Source: Paraburkholderia ferrariae NBRC 106233 (GTDB taxonomy: Bacteria > Pseudomonadota > Gammaproteobacteria > Burkholderiales > Burkholderiaceae). Taken from it: a DNA stretch of 64,000 bases. This document shows positions 26,680 to 35,094 of the stretch, piece after piece. The stretch spans positions 248,001-312,000 of the forward strand of contig NZ_BAYB01000004.1 in the NCBI RefSeq assembly GCF_000685035.1, read 5' to 3'. The translations under genes and the position numbers were made by a program. Within the stretch, counting starts at the first letter, position 1; each line of letters begins with the position of its first letter. A model generated the notes under the pieces. It saw nothing but the letters and a program-made list of their open reading frames with translations, was not told the DNA's origin and ran no database searches.

Positions 26680-26823
26680 GGCCGAAATTGCGGCGTGCAC
26701 CGTTCCAATTTTCAGTGCTTCGAAGTCCTGATGGCGGTGACAAGCGCGGTTCGCTTGAGCAAAGCGGAGTTCATGACACAAGCAGGGGTTCACAGGATGC
26801 CGGCAAGACTCAAGCTGGAGTGA
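26680..26823 (+). pseudogene. decayed PCYCGC-protein remnant
   Basis: DNA here aligns with 900-1070, the 3' part of the intact PCYCGC gene: the stretch CCAGTGCTTCGAAG/TCAGTGCTTCGAAG and the following GATGGCGGTGAC are shared. The CWCGC cluster and the CAVC pair are gone (the latter reads SAVRLS), and the N-terminal half is missing. It still sits 68 bases in front of a PII-like gene, as in the intact locus. Confidence 0.7.
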
Positions 26824-26890
26824 GTGAAAAATGCAGCACCAAAGCGGTAGGAAACGGCTTCGCTAACAATCGACGTTGCTGGAGGAAAAC

Positions 26891-27208
26891 ATGGAACTGA
26901 AATGCGTTGTTGCCATTGTCCGGCCCGGTTTAGCGGAAGTACTGGAAAGGAAACTTGGTGCTATCGACATCCATGGTGTGACCGTTACGCGGGTAAGAGG
27001 ATTCGGTGCGCACCCCAATTTCTTCGCCGATGACTGGACAAGGGAGCACATCAGAATCGAAATTTTTGTGCAGGCGGAAAGCGTCGATGCGTTAATCAAG
27101 ACAATCATGGATATTGCCCATGTCGGCGCGGCCGGAAATGGGGTCGTTGCAGTCATGCCGGTGGAGAAATTCTTCCGCGTTCGCAGCCAGTCTGAGGCGA
27201 AAGCGTGA
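26891..27208 (+). CDS. PII-family protein with shortened T-loop, second copy
   Basis: 105 residues; ATG preceded by GGAGG. Same length and signature as the copy at 1114: AIVRPG, VTRVRGFGAHPNFFADD, PVEKFFRVRS. About three quarters of positions agree with the first copy and changes are mostly conservative, so both are under selection. Its partner PCYCGC gene is decayed, which suggests that the PII-like protein is useful on its own or works with the other copy's partner. Confidence 0.8.
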   Translation: MELKCVVAIVRPGLAEVLERKLGAIDIHGVTVTRVRGFGAHPNFFADDWTREHIRIEIFVQAESVDALIKTIMDIAHVGAAGNGVVAVMPVEKFFRVRSQSEAKA

Positions 27209-27284
27209 TTGGACATGCGTGCTATAGCTCGGTCGAGCAGCAGTACCTATGTGCCTGCCCGTCCCGGTCCCGGCGACCTGTTTG

Positions 27285-27494
27285 TCACGTCCTCGCCAGC
27301 CCCAGGCGCCGTAGCATCTCGGTACCCTCCAATGTCAATCTGAATTCGGCGTTCTCGGATGTCGTGGACACGACTTCCACCAATTGTTCCTGTTGAAGGG
27401 CCGCTACATCGGGGTCTGCGAGCGCCACCTGTCCAGGCGCGCTGAACAGCACGAACAACATCGCGATCTCATGGTGGCTAAGAAGCTTCTTCAT
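27285..27494 (-). CDS. hypothetical 69-residue exported protein
   Basis: ATG preceded by GAGG. Signal peptide (about 1-30, ending ALADP), followed by a short helical domain with VAALQQEQLVEVVSTTSENA and FRLTLEGTEMLRRLG. The family is not recognised. Convergent with the PII-like gene. Confidence 0.55.
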   Translation of the reverse strand: MKKLLSHHEIAMLFVLFSAPGQVALADPDVAALQQEQLVEVVSTTSENAEFRLTLEGTEMLRRLGLART

Positions 27495-27729
27495 GATGTG
27501 CCTCAATAACTGTTACGCACATGGAGTTCTGTCAACACGCGATTTGAGGAACGAGGGAGGTGGTTATGCTCCTTGTACGCTATGACCGACTATAGCGAAG
27601 CCGCGTGACAACGATTTGATAATGACCCGACTGGCAGCGATCTGTAGGTGGCAGTGGGTAGCAGGCTTTCCATCATGATTGACTGGATGAGCGGTTTAAC
27701 GCTGTCGCAGACAGCGCCTGGTAGTGGGG

Positions 27730-27759
27730 AAAAAGCGGACCCGGCGGAGCTCCGGGTCC
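27730..27759 (-). terminator. intrinsic terminator (copy B)
   Basis: Minus strand: GGACCCGG/CCGGGTCC with a 7-base loop, then GCTTTTT. Stem identical to the terminator at 6461-6488. Confidence 0.7.
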
Positions 27760-27943
27760 CAAAGTCGGCCCTGAGCAAGGGCGGAGGGTCGACCAGCCGT
27801 TCTGGACATCTGTTGGTTGCAACTGCCTGTGACTGCGCTGGACTCGTTTGCTTCTAGCAGGAATGTATACGCGACTGTGTGGACGGCGATTGAGCGGTCA
27901 TGCGAAGTATTGAAATCTATGTCGACACGGTCGTCGGCAAGGT
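27730..27943 (-). ncRNA. candidate small transcript B between PmrA-type promoter and terminator
   Basis: A promoter-like element (27950-27981) points into this 214-base stretch, which ends in terminator B. The only frames are under 25 codons. Same order as locus A (6461-6760): the gene for a 60-residue paralog upstream, then box, then terminator. Apart from the box and terminator the two stretches do not align well by eye. Expression is unverified. Confidence 0.4.
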
Positions 27944-27949
27944 TTGCGC

Positions 27950-27981
27950 AGTGTACTCGATGGCGCTTAAGCCAGACTTAA
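27950..27981 (-). promoter_or_regulatory. PmrA/QseB-type direct repeat with -10 element
   Basis: Minus strand: TTAAG-TCTGGC-TTAAG, 10 bases, TACACT. Both half-sites perfect. Confidence 0.6.
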
Positions 27982-28321
27982 ATTCGGTGCAACGTCGGGT
28001 GGTCGGCTATGTGATGCGGATGAGCTTCCGCAAACTGACAAAGTCGCCGTTGAAGCAGTTGCCTGGAACTGTACACGATATAAGGCCGAGCGGAAGCGGG
28101 GCTGTCAAGAGGGATTTCTACCGACCTGGAAGCGGCCGAGCCCATCAGAGCGCACCGCGTTTAGCATCACTCCGGGGAAGACTTACGGCGCGGCACCAGG
28201 TTGTTAGAAAGGGGACGGTCAACGCAATGCGTGTGTCCATGAGGCGTGACGTCGAAACTTCGACGCGTGCCTAAGCATCGATTGTTGGTCGCTTGGCCGA
28301 GTTCGTTGCCGAACCTGCTAT
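27982..28321. other. intergenic stretch, no supported gene
   Basis: Open frames on both strands have poor composition and no ribosome-binding sites. Nothing recognised. Confidence 0.45.
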
Positions 28322-28504
28322 CTACGCCTTTGGCGACCACGTGGCCGTGAAAAGCGCTCCCGTAACTATTCCGACCGCAGTGAGCGCCAGATAGGCCATA
28401 TGCAAGTGCTGATGCAATGCAAGTCCACGCGTGCCGTACGTCAGGATGCCCAGGCTGGTAAAACATGCGAGGGCTCTTACGGGAAACTCGGTTGTTGAAC
28501 GCAT
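28322..28504 (-). CDS. 60-residue two-helix membrane protein, paralog 2
   Basis: ATG with GGAGGAG upstream, a strong start. Two hydrophobic segments flank the conserved loop YGTRGLALHQHLH; the paralog at 6992-7174 has the same length and loop. Family unknown. Both paralogs lie upstream (on the minus strand) of a PmrA-type box and a near-identical terminator, which suggests duplication of the whole segment. Confidence 0.65.
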   Translation of the reverse strand: MRSTTEFPVRALACFTSLGILTYGTRGLALHQHLHMAYLALTAVGIVTGALFTATWSPKA

Positions 28505-28893
28505 TGTTTCGCTCCTCCAGCGGCACAACAACTCCGCCGGCGCGACGGAAGTTATGCCATTCATCTATGGTGTTGAAAACGCGGACGCTTTCCGCGACGC
28601 TACGCTCTGCCGCCTGTATCCGCGCGCTGCACGGAAGCACGCTGTGTCTGGCAGGCGTACACGGAGCGCGACGTCATGCGCGCGCTTCGTAGAATACTAA
28701 AACAGCGATAGCGCGAATAGCTGCTGAAATCCCTCGGCGGCACAGAAGTCAGTACTCGTTCGGCGCAGAACCCTACGGCCAAATTTCTGTTGCAATGCAT
28801 CAGTTTCCGAACTAACTGCTGCGCCACACGGCTTCTAGAATAAAGGAGTGGGTTTGCACTGCGATGCAGTGAAGGTTGACAGCGGAGGTTTCC
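28505..28893. other. intergenic stretch, no supported gene
   Basis: No frame with a credible start and composition. No repeat or operator recognised. Confidence 0.45.
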
Positions 28894-29025
28894 GTGGACC
28901 TGAGGTTCTCGTGGGGGTGGTACTTTCTGGCGCTCCTTGTTGTGATGGCGCTCAGTCTCGGGCTAACGGCACTTCGAGCTGGGGACACTGACAAGGAAAA
29001 GGGCGGCGAGCACGACGACGAATGA
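28894..29025 (+). CDS. 43-residue membrane protein
   Basis: GTG start with GGAGG six bases upstream. One membrane helix (about 8-28; WYFLALLVVMALSLGLTAL) followed by a short charged tail rich in Asp, Lys, Glu and His. It is too short for usual gene finders. Function unknown; a small regulator of a membrane complex is possible. Confidence 0.6.
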   Translation: MDLRFSWGWYFLALLVVMALSLGLTALRAGDTDKEKGGEHDDE

Positions 29026-29070
29026 CGTGCGAAGTTTCTTTGCAAAAGTGCCCTCTAGGGTTTAGGCATC

Positions 29071-29093
29071 GCGCGCTCCGCGAGGGAGCGCGC
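29071..29093. terminator. GC-rich hairpin between convergent genes
   Basis: GCGCGCTCC/GGAGCGCGC pair perfectly around a 5-base loop, 15 bases after the end of pstS on the minus strand. No T-run on either strand; probably a bidirectional transcript end. Confidence 0.45.
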
Positions 29094-29107
29094 TTGAGGC
29101 CCCGAAC

Positions 29108-30139
29108 TTATTCAGCGATTGGCTTGCCGGCAGTGTCTTTCACTTTCGTGCTCCACTGCGAGCGGATTTCGGTAACAACGGATGGCGGCAGGGAAATGTA
29201 ATCCAGGTCCTGAGCGGCCTGGTCTCCGTTCTTGAATGCCCAGTCGAAGAACTTCAGCGTTTCCTTACCTTGGTCCGGCTTGTCCTGCGCGGTGTGCAGC
29301 AGTACAAAGGTAGCGCCGACAACCGGCCACGCATCCTTGCCCGGTTCATTCGTCAGGATCTGGTAGAACGACTTCGACCAGTTGGCGCCAGCAGCAGCGG
29401 CCTTGAACGTTTCTGTCTCTGGCTGAACCACAGCACCCGATGCGTTTTTCATCGCGGTGTAGACCATATGGTTCTGCTTCACGTATGCCCACTCGACATA
29501 GCCAAGGGCACCCGGGAGGCGCTGGACGAAAGCGGCCACACCGTCGTTACCCTTGCCGCCTGTACCCGTCGGCCAGCTGACGGTCGTGCCTTCGCCCACC
29601 TTGCTCTTCCAATCCGGATTGACCTGCGACAGATAGTGCGTCCAGATGAAGCTCGTGCCTGAGCCGTCAGCACGACGGACAATAGCGATATCTGTGTCGG
29701 GTAGCTTAACTTTGGGGTTCAAAGCGGCGATGGCCGGGTCATTCCACTTTTTGATTTTGCCCAGATACATGTCGCCGAGCACTTCGCCAGATAGAGTCAA
29801 CTCGCCCGGCTTGATGCCTGGCAGATTTACGACCGGCACCACCCCTCCCACCACGGTCGGAAACTGGAACAAGCCGTCTTTCGCCAGTTCGTCGTCCTTC
29901 AGGGGAGCGTCTGACCCGGCGAAGTCGACCGTCTTGGCGATGATTTGTTTGATACCGCCCGAGGAGCCGATGCCCTGATAGTTAACCTTGCCGCCGTTTG
30001 CCTTCTGAAAGGCGTCTGCCCACTTGGCGTAGATAGGTGCGGCAAACGTGCTGCCCGCACCCGTGATGTCGGTGGCGTGGGCCGCGACGACGAAGAGCGC
30101 GCCGGTCAGGCCGGCAATCGCGGTTTGAATGAGTCTCAT
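29108..30139 (-). CDS. pstS: phosphate ABC transporter substrate-binding protein PstS
   Basis: 343 residues. Signal peptide (about 1-22), then the PstS binding motifs: [29 protein letters not shown] and [14 protein letters not shown] with GGAG close upstream. Captures phosphate in the periplasm for PstCAB. The rest of the pst operon is not downstream, so this copy acts alone or with a transporter encoded elsewhere. A PhoB box lies 55 bases upstream of the start. Confidence 0.92.
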   Translation of the reverse strand: MRLIQTAIAGLTGALFVVAAHATDITGAGSTFAAPIYAKWADAFQKANGGKVNYQGIGSSGGIKQIIAKTVDFAGSDAPLKDDELAKDGLFQFPTVVGGVVPVVNLPGIKPGELTLSGEVLGDMYLGKIKKWNDPAIAALNPKVKLPDTDIAIVRRADGSGTSFIWTHYLSQVNPDWKSKVGEGTTVSWPTGTGGKGNDGVAAFVQRLPGALGYVEWAYVKQNHMVYTAMKNASGAVVQPETETFKAAAAGANWSKSFYQILTNEPGKDAWPVVGATFVLLHTAQDKPDQGKETLKFFDWAFKNGDQAAQDLDYISLPPSVVTEIRSQWSTKVKDTAGKPIAE

Positions 30140-30193
30140 ATGTGCTCCAGCGTGTGGTTGTAGGAAAAGGTCGCCCGAAAATAGACCGGATTG

Positions 30194-30211
30194 ATGTCAG
30201 GAATATGACAT
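30194..30211 (-). promoter_or_regulatory. PhoB box
   Basis: Minus strand: ATGTCAT-ATTC-CTGACAT, two 7-base repeats 11 bases apart as in the Pho box consensus (CTGTCAT-N4-CTGTCAT), with one mismatch in each half. It is placed for activation of pstS. Confidence 0.65.
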
Positions 30212-30379
30212 GGGGCCGGTGCTCGGACGCATGGAGCCACGATGCTCTGGTGAGGGCGGCGCTTAATCTGTTCCGAAGTCTCGTTAAATTGTTCTGCGTT
30301 TTACGGCTGGGGTTGTCGCTGTGTGAAAGAGTTGCCTGTTTTTAAGGGTGCTTGCACAGTGAGCCATAGGTTTTCAAAT

Positions 30380-30568
30380 CTGAGGTCACTTTTGAATGCA
30401 TCCGATGCGGCGATGTATGAAGGGAAGAGCAGTGGCAGGAATCGAGTTGGCTGCTATCTGGTAGCCAAGGAGGAGGATGGCGCTGCAAATCGAAAGGCAC
30501 GCCGCCTTAACAAGGCACTCAAACCTGTCTCGCTGGAGAGCGGGTCGGGAATGACAGGTTCTGAGTGA
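30380..30568 (+). pseudogene. GGDEF-domain C-terminal fragment
   Basis: The frame contains LLNASDAAMYEGKSSGRNRV, the end of a diguanylate cyclase domain (consensus ADxAMYxAKxxGRNRV). The catalytic GGDEF and everything before it are missing, so this is a leftover of a deleted gene. Confidence 0.6.
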
Positions 30569-30589
30569 CATGTGCCAGGCGCGGACAGG

Positions 30590-30817
30590 TCAGCTTGCTG
30601 GTCGTTCGCCGCGGGAAACCAGCTTATCAAATGCCTCACGAGCGTCCCGCAACTCTTACATGGCCGCTGCGAACCACGCCAGTTGCAAGCTCGATGGTCT
30701 CGCACTCTCTTTTTCAGTGAAGCTTGCTTCGAGTGCTATTGACGCTGCGTCCACTTCACGTGCGGCGTCAACGACACGTTCAAGCGCAAGTGCCTCGTTT
30801 GAACGTGGTCTTTCCAT
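30590..30817 (-). pseudogene. small gene interrupted by TAA
   Basis: From ATG at 30817 the frame reads a regular helical sequence (SNEALALERVVDAAREVDAA, later LQLAWFAAAM), meets TAA at 30658-30656, and then goes on in the same frame with ELRDAREAFDKLVSRGERP to a TGA at 30592-30590. The sequence on both sides is protein-like, so a 75-residue protein with a nonsense change is likely. A 53-residue protein ending at the TAA is the alternative. Family unknown. Confidence 0.45.
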
Positions 30818-31188
30818 TTGTCATTCCGTGGCCCGGTGCGCGTGTTGTTGGCATCTGCATCACACATAGACCACCGTAGCGCGCGCAGGTTCTTCTCGGC
30901 GTGAGCGTTGCGATACGTGTGGGTCCTTTAGCCTTGGGCGCAGCGGCGCTCGCCGGGTTCGCGATGCTCAAGTGAGATGAGCGGTGCGCGCCGGCAGTTC
31001 ACCGGATGGGCAGTACGCCAAACTCAGGATTGCACGACCGAGCACCCATACCAATTCGACCACCAGCAAAGTCGGCATCTGGGGCGCGGGTTGAAGTAGC
31101 CCCGTCGCCTTGCATTGCCAGCCGAAAGCGACGCGTAAATCTGAGACCAACCCAGCCGCCGAGGCTCTGCAACACCCCCGGTGGAGTT
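30818..31188. other. intergenic stretch, no supported gene
   Basis: No frame with a credible start. The promoter of the HtrA-like gene begins at 31189. Confidence 0.45.
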
Positions 31189-31220
31189 TTAAGTGTCTCT
31201 TAAGTTTGTCCGCCTAGGCT
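31189..31220 (+). promoter_or_regulatory. PmrA/QseB-type direct repeat with -10 element
   Basis: TTAAG-TGTCTC-TTAAG, 10 bases, TAGGCT. Both half-sites perfect; about 80 bases from the expected transcription start to the HtrA-like gene. Confidence 0.65.
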
Positions 31221-31307
31221 GAAACCGTCGTAATAGGGAATGAATGCGTGGCGCTTGCGTAAACGCTGCATCACGCGGGTCATTTCCACATCGCTAGGAG
31301 CGGTGCC

Positions 31308-32762
31308 ATGCGAGCCGGAAATCTGATGCGTACGCCGGTTGCGGCGTGTCTGATGGCGGTTTTGTCTGTCGGATGCGCGTCCAGGCCGATCTATTCGTCG
31401 GCAGTGCAGGGCTCGGCGGTTCCCGGCGCCATACCGACGACGCAGCGCGTTCTCTCGACTGGGATTACCACGGACTTTGCAGATATCGTGCGGCAGAACG
31501 GGCCCTCTGTGGTCAATATCAGCGCACCGCGCTCAAGCCATATCGCCAATCTGACGCCGCTTTGGCCGCCCGCATCGAACGAGCATGACCCGTTCGTCCA
31601 GTTCTTCAGACAATTCTCCCCCAGCCGTTCCAGTGAAGGCCCATTGTTATCGGGAGCCCTCGGCTCCGGCTTCATCATCAGCCCGGACGGATACATTCTC
31701 ACTGGCGCCCAGGTGGTTGCAGGTGCATCGCAAATCAACGTCAGGCTAACGGACCGTCGCGAGTTCAAGGCATCGGTCATCGGTATCGACCCGCCGAGCG
31801 ATATAGCGTTGCTAAAAATCGATGCGCATAACCTTCCGACGGTGAAAATCGGAAACCCATCCGGTGCGAAGGTCGGGCAATGGGTCGTCTCTGTTGGTTC
31901 GCCTTACGGATTTGAAAATACAGCCACTGCCGGCATCATCAGCAGCGAAGGACGGTTGCTGCCGGACGAAACGTATGTTCCCCTGATTCAAACCGACCTC
32001 ACCCTGAATACTGGCGACTCAGGTGCGCCTCTCTTCGATTTGAACGGCGACGTCATCGGTATTGATACACCGGTTCATCATAGCTTTCAGGGACTTTCGT
32101 TTGCGATTCCGATTGACGTCGCGATGAGAATCGAACAGCAATTGCAGTTTCAAGGGAAGGTTGAGCACGGCCGCATGGGTGTGACCATTCAGGAGGTCAG
32201 CGCGCCTCTCGCGAGGTCTTTCGGCATGGCACAGCCCATCGGTGCGCTGATCAGCTCGGTTGATCGTAACGGTCCATCGGCGAAGTCTGGCTTGCGAGCC
32301 GGAGACGTTATATTGCGAGTGAACAGCGTGGCAATTACCGACTCGGCGCAATTGCCTCTAGTTGTGGCCGACTTGGGCCCGGGGACCGCAGTACGCGTGA
32401 AGTTCTGGCGGGACCAACAGGCCCATGAAACTTCGGTCGTGTTGGGTGCAATGGAGGAGAACTCAGTCGCCTCGGCCAAACACGTTAAGACTGCGGTCGG
32501 ACAATTTGGCCTGACAGTGCGCAGTCTGACATCAGAAGAACGGCAAAAGGCGCGCGTCACCGGCGGTGTCCGCGTCGAGGCGAGCTCGGGCCCCGCAGCG
32601 CTCGCCGGCGTTCAGCCGGGGGACATCATCTCGCGGGTCAACAGTACACCGGTCTCAAGCGCAGCTCAGTTGCGTGACGAGCTAGACAACGCTGGCGGCA
32701 ACGTCGCGCTGCTGGTTCAGCGTGATGGTCGTCCAATCTTCGTGGCAATCGACATCGGATAG
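31308..32762 (+). CDS. HtrA/DegQ-like lipoprotein lacking the catalytic histidine
   Basis: 484 residues; ATG with AGGAG seven bases before it. Lipoprotein signal ending LSVGCA (Cys about 23). Trypsin-like domain about 50-260: the histidine motif TNAHVV of HtrA reads TGAQVV, so residue 135 is Gln; D165 (PSDIALLKID) and S238 (TGDSGAPLF) are kept. Two PDZ domains follow (about 280-370 and 400-484). Without His the charge relay should fail, which suggests a chaperone or sensor role rather than proteolysis. A PmrA-type promoter lies upstream; a small exported protein gene follows. Confidence 0.85.
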   Translation: MRAGNLMRTPVAACLMAVLSVGCASRPIYSSAVQGSAVPGAIPTTQRVLSTGITTDFADIVRQNGPSVVNISAPRSSHIANLTPLWPPASNEHDPFVQFFRQFSPSRSSEGPLLSGALGSGFIISPDGYILTGAQVVAGASQINVRLTDRREFKASVIGIDPPSDIALLKIDAHNLPTVKIGNPSGAKVGQWVVSVGSPYGFENTATAGIISSEGRLLPDETYVPLIQTDLTLNTGDSGAPLFDLNGDVIGIDTPVHHSFQGLSFAIPIDVAMRIEQQLQFQGKVEHGRMGVTIQEVSAPLARSFGMAQPIGALISSVDRNGPSAKSGLRAGDVILRVNSVAITDSAQLPLVVADLGPGTAVRVKFWRDQQAHETSVVLGAMEENSVASAKHVKTAVGQFGLTVRSLTSEERQKARVTGGVRVEASSGPAALAGVQPGDIISRVNSTPVSSAAQLRDELDNAGGNVALLVQRDGRPIFVAIDIG

Positions 32763-32814
32763 GGATACCGGCGCCGGATGCTCCCGTATTTCAAGGAGTT
32801 CGTCGGAGGTCAAA

Positions 32815-33246
32815 ATGAAGCAACACTCGATATTGCGATTGAGTGCGATGACGCTCGTGCTCTCCGCCACCGCACAACTCGCGTTGGCTATGCCAGAGGC
32901 ACTTCCGCCCGTGCAGCACGCGGGTGCAATAAATTATTTGTCCGGTGGCGTGGGTAGTGACGAGTCGACAGCCATCAAAAGCGAGATGGGTAACTATCCG
33001 CTTGTTCTTGAGTTCGCAGGCAAGACGAATGCTGGGAATGAGTATCTCGCGGACATACCTGTCCAGATTTCCGACGCTCACGGTACTGTCGTGCTAGATA
33101 CAAGCACGCGCGGTCCGTTCATGCTGGTCTCTCTGCCGTATGGTCGGTACACGGTGACGGCCAGCTACAACGGAAACCAGGTGCGCCGCGTGGTGAGTAT
33201 TGCAGCTGGCGCACCCTCGCGCGAACTGTTCATATGGCCCATGTAG
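32815..33246 (+). CDS. exported carboxypeptidase-regulatory-like (beta-sandwich) protein
   Basis: 143 residues; ATG with GGAGG upstream. Signal peptide (about 1-25, ending ALAMP), then a domain with YLADIPVQISDAHGTVVLDT and LPYGRYTVTASYNGNQVRR, the pattern of CarboxypepD_reg/transthyretin-like sandwiches in small periplasmic proteins of Burkholderiaceae. It begins 52 bases after the HtrA-like gene and is probably co-transcribed, so it may be a client or partner of that protein. Confidence 0.75.
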   Translation: MKQHSILRLSAMTLVLSATAQLALAMPEALPPVQHAGAINYLSGGVGSDESTAIKSEMGNYPLVLEFAGKTNAGNEYLADIPVQISDAHGTVVLDTSTRGPFMLVSLPYGRYTVTASYNGNQVRRVVSIAAGAPSRELFIWPM

Positions 33247-33906
33247 GGCACGGAGTTGGCCATGCGCGGTGAGTAAACTCCAACTCTCCGTCCTGCGACA
33301 ACACGAACCAACTTGATTGCCATTTCGACACTGACCTAATCAAGCCGTTTCTTGGTGAGTCTGCGACTTGGAGGTCGACCGATGGCCGCCAGGGGTTACG
33401 TGGCGACCGCGAAGTTTCGTTTCTCGGTGCTGCAGGCGAAAAGGGGACCAACGATTCGTTTTTTGATTGACGGCGCTCGACAAAGTGCCGCCAAGCAGAT
33501 TCGACAATGAGGTGCGAGGCACCGATGAGACATCAAGCCGGGACAGGGAAAGCACGTCGAATTGGAGTTGATCATACACAATCAGCCGCCGCGCGACGAG
33601 GTCCGAGAATCGCCCCAACGGCAATTCTCGGACCAAGCGAACTTGCTCGTCCGACGCGTCGGGAGTCTGGAGCGATTAAGAGTCTCTGGGTTATCGTTCT
33701 CGTAGTCCCCGTCGTGATTGCAACGCTGGTGGTAGCAATGTGCGTGCTGAGCATCGTGGCGAGATTATTCCCTCATTGAATGCCAGGACCGTGCCGCCTT
33801 CGGTACGGCGGTGTGAGCTTTGTCCCAGAATTGGTAAAGCGTCCGGGACTCGATGCGTTTCCAGTCGGCACCGTTACCGGGTCGGCAGGTTGGAGAAAAA
33901 GAAGCC
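33247..33906. other. intergenic stretch containing a long palindrome
   Basis: A plus-strand frame (33507-33779) ends in a hydrophobic helix but overlaps the inverted repeat at 33600-33634 and has no ribosome-binding site; not called. GCCGCCTTCGGTACGGCGG (about 33788) forms a small hairpin. Confidence 0.4.
33600..33634. repeat. perfect 11-bp inverted repeat
   Basis: GGTCCGAGAAT and ATTCTCGGACC pair perfectly around 13 bases. No T-run on either side. Function unknown; operator or RNA hairpin. Confidence 0.6.
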
Positions 33907-34218
33907 ATGAGACACCGTCCAGCCGCTTTACTGATTGTTTTTTCGACTGCATGCATGAGTCCGCTTGCCAGTGCTCAATCGCAAGCGTGCATCGAAATCG
34001 GAATGCTCAATCCTGTCGAGGTCAACACGGTATCTATTGCGAGCGACATATCTGAAGTCAAGAATGACCTTCCGCTGGTCGCATATCGCATTCCTCCCGT
34101 GGTCCATGGACCAGGGTATTACCCAGCGTGGCGAGGTGATGAGCTGCTTGGCAAGGGGTGGTTTGAGTATTTGCGCGGTGGCCGGTTTTTCCTTCACGAG
34201 CGTGACGATGACAGGTGA
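33907..34218 (+). CDS. hypothetical 103-residue exported protein
   Basis: Signal peptide (about 1-23, ending LASAQ), then a short domain with two cysteines near residues 17 (in the signal) and 28, and a Gly/Tyr-rich PPVVHGPGYYPAWRGDELL segment. Purine-rich sequence before the ATG. No family recognised. It is 64 bases before the Pal-like gene and probably in one operon with it. Confidence 0.55.
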   Translation: MRHRPAALLIVFSTACMSPLASAQSQACIEIGMLNPVEVNTVSIASDISEVKNDLPLVAYRIPPVVHGPGYYPAWRGDELLGKGWFEYLRGGRFFLHERDDDR

Positions 34219-34282
34219 CCGTCGGGCGGCTATCGCAAGATGAGTATTGCTGGCAGTGTTTAAACCACTAAGGAGAGACCAA

Positions 34283-34801
34283 ATGATGTCGAAACTTCCC
34301 AAGTTGCTCACTGTTCTGCTGGTCGGCGCGTTGACGGCATGTCACTCGGGCGTCAAGCTCAACGAGGGCGCCAGCGCAACGGGTACCAGTGGCGGCGTCG
34401 GCGCACAAACGAACCCGAACGCCGTTACCCAGATAGGGGTCGACCCGCTGAACGACCCGAACAGCCCGCTGGCCAAACGCAGTGTCTACTTCGACTTCGA
34501 CGACTACACTGTCAAGCCCGAATATGAGTCGCTCCTGAAGCTGCACGCGCAATATCTGAAGAACCATCCCCAACGCCATGTGCGTATCCAGGGCAATACC
34601 GATGAACGAGGTTCGAGTGAATACAATCTCGCACTGGGTCAGAAGCGTTCCGAGGCGGTCCGCCGCGAGTTGATGCTGTTTGGCGTTCCCGACTCGCAGC
34701 TCGAGGCGGTCAGTTTCGGAAAGGAAAAGCCGGTCGCAACAGGACACGACGAAGCATCGTGGGCGCAAAACCGACGTGCCGATTTGGCATATCAACAGTA
34801 A
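34283..34801 (+). CDS. Pal-like peptidoglycan-associated lipoprotein
   Basis: 172 residues; ATG with GGAGAG upstream. Lipobox LTACHS, a flexible Gly/Asn-rich linker, then an OmpA-like domain with VYFDFDDYTVKPEY, the peptidoglycan-binding NTDERGSSEYNLALGQKRS and ENRRADL-like QNRRADLAY. It is closely Pal-like but is not with tolB or ybgF here, so it is an extra copy. Anchors outer membrane to cell wall. Confidence 0.85.
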   Translation: MMSKLPKLLTVLLVGALTACHSGVKLNEGASATGTSGGVGAQTNPNAVTQIGVDPLNDPNSPLAKRSVYFDFDDYTVKPEYESLLKLHAQYLKNHPQRHVRIQGNTDERGSSEYNLALGQKRSEAVRRELMLFGVPDSQLEAVSFGKEKPVATGHDEASWAQNRRADLAYQQ

Positions 34802-35094
34802 GCGGCGACGCACGGTACGTCGGACCGCTTCGCGAATACTGCACGATCGCGGCGGCAGCGGTTTCGAGAACGGCATTGGGTCTGCGACTCGTGGTGCAGC
34901 ACCGGCATTGCTCTGCTATCGCTTAAGTGCGGCGCGTCAGTGGACACGTGCGATAGCTTGATAGCTTGTCAGAGGCCGTCGTCGACGCCTCTGACAAAAT
35001 GTCCTTCAATAGTAAATCGCGGACAGTGGACAAATTATCGAAAAGGATTCGGTCGGAGTGCAGAACGCCCCAGCAAAACAAAAATCAAATAGAC
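34802..35094. other. leader region of the Rieske gene
   Basis: No gene. An upstream in-frame TTG (34966) exists but gives an atypical N-terminus. The single CTTAAG at about 34923 has no partner half-site. Confidence 0.4.

Noticed and set aside
33507..33779. 90-codon frame with a C-terminal hydrophobic helix
   Set aside because: Overlaps a perfect inverted repeat, has no ribosome-binding site and an unlikely N-terminal composition.
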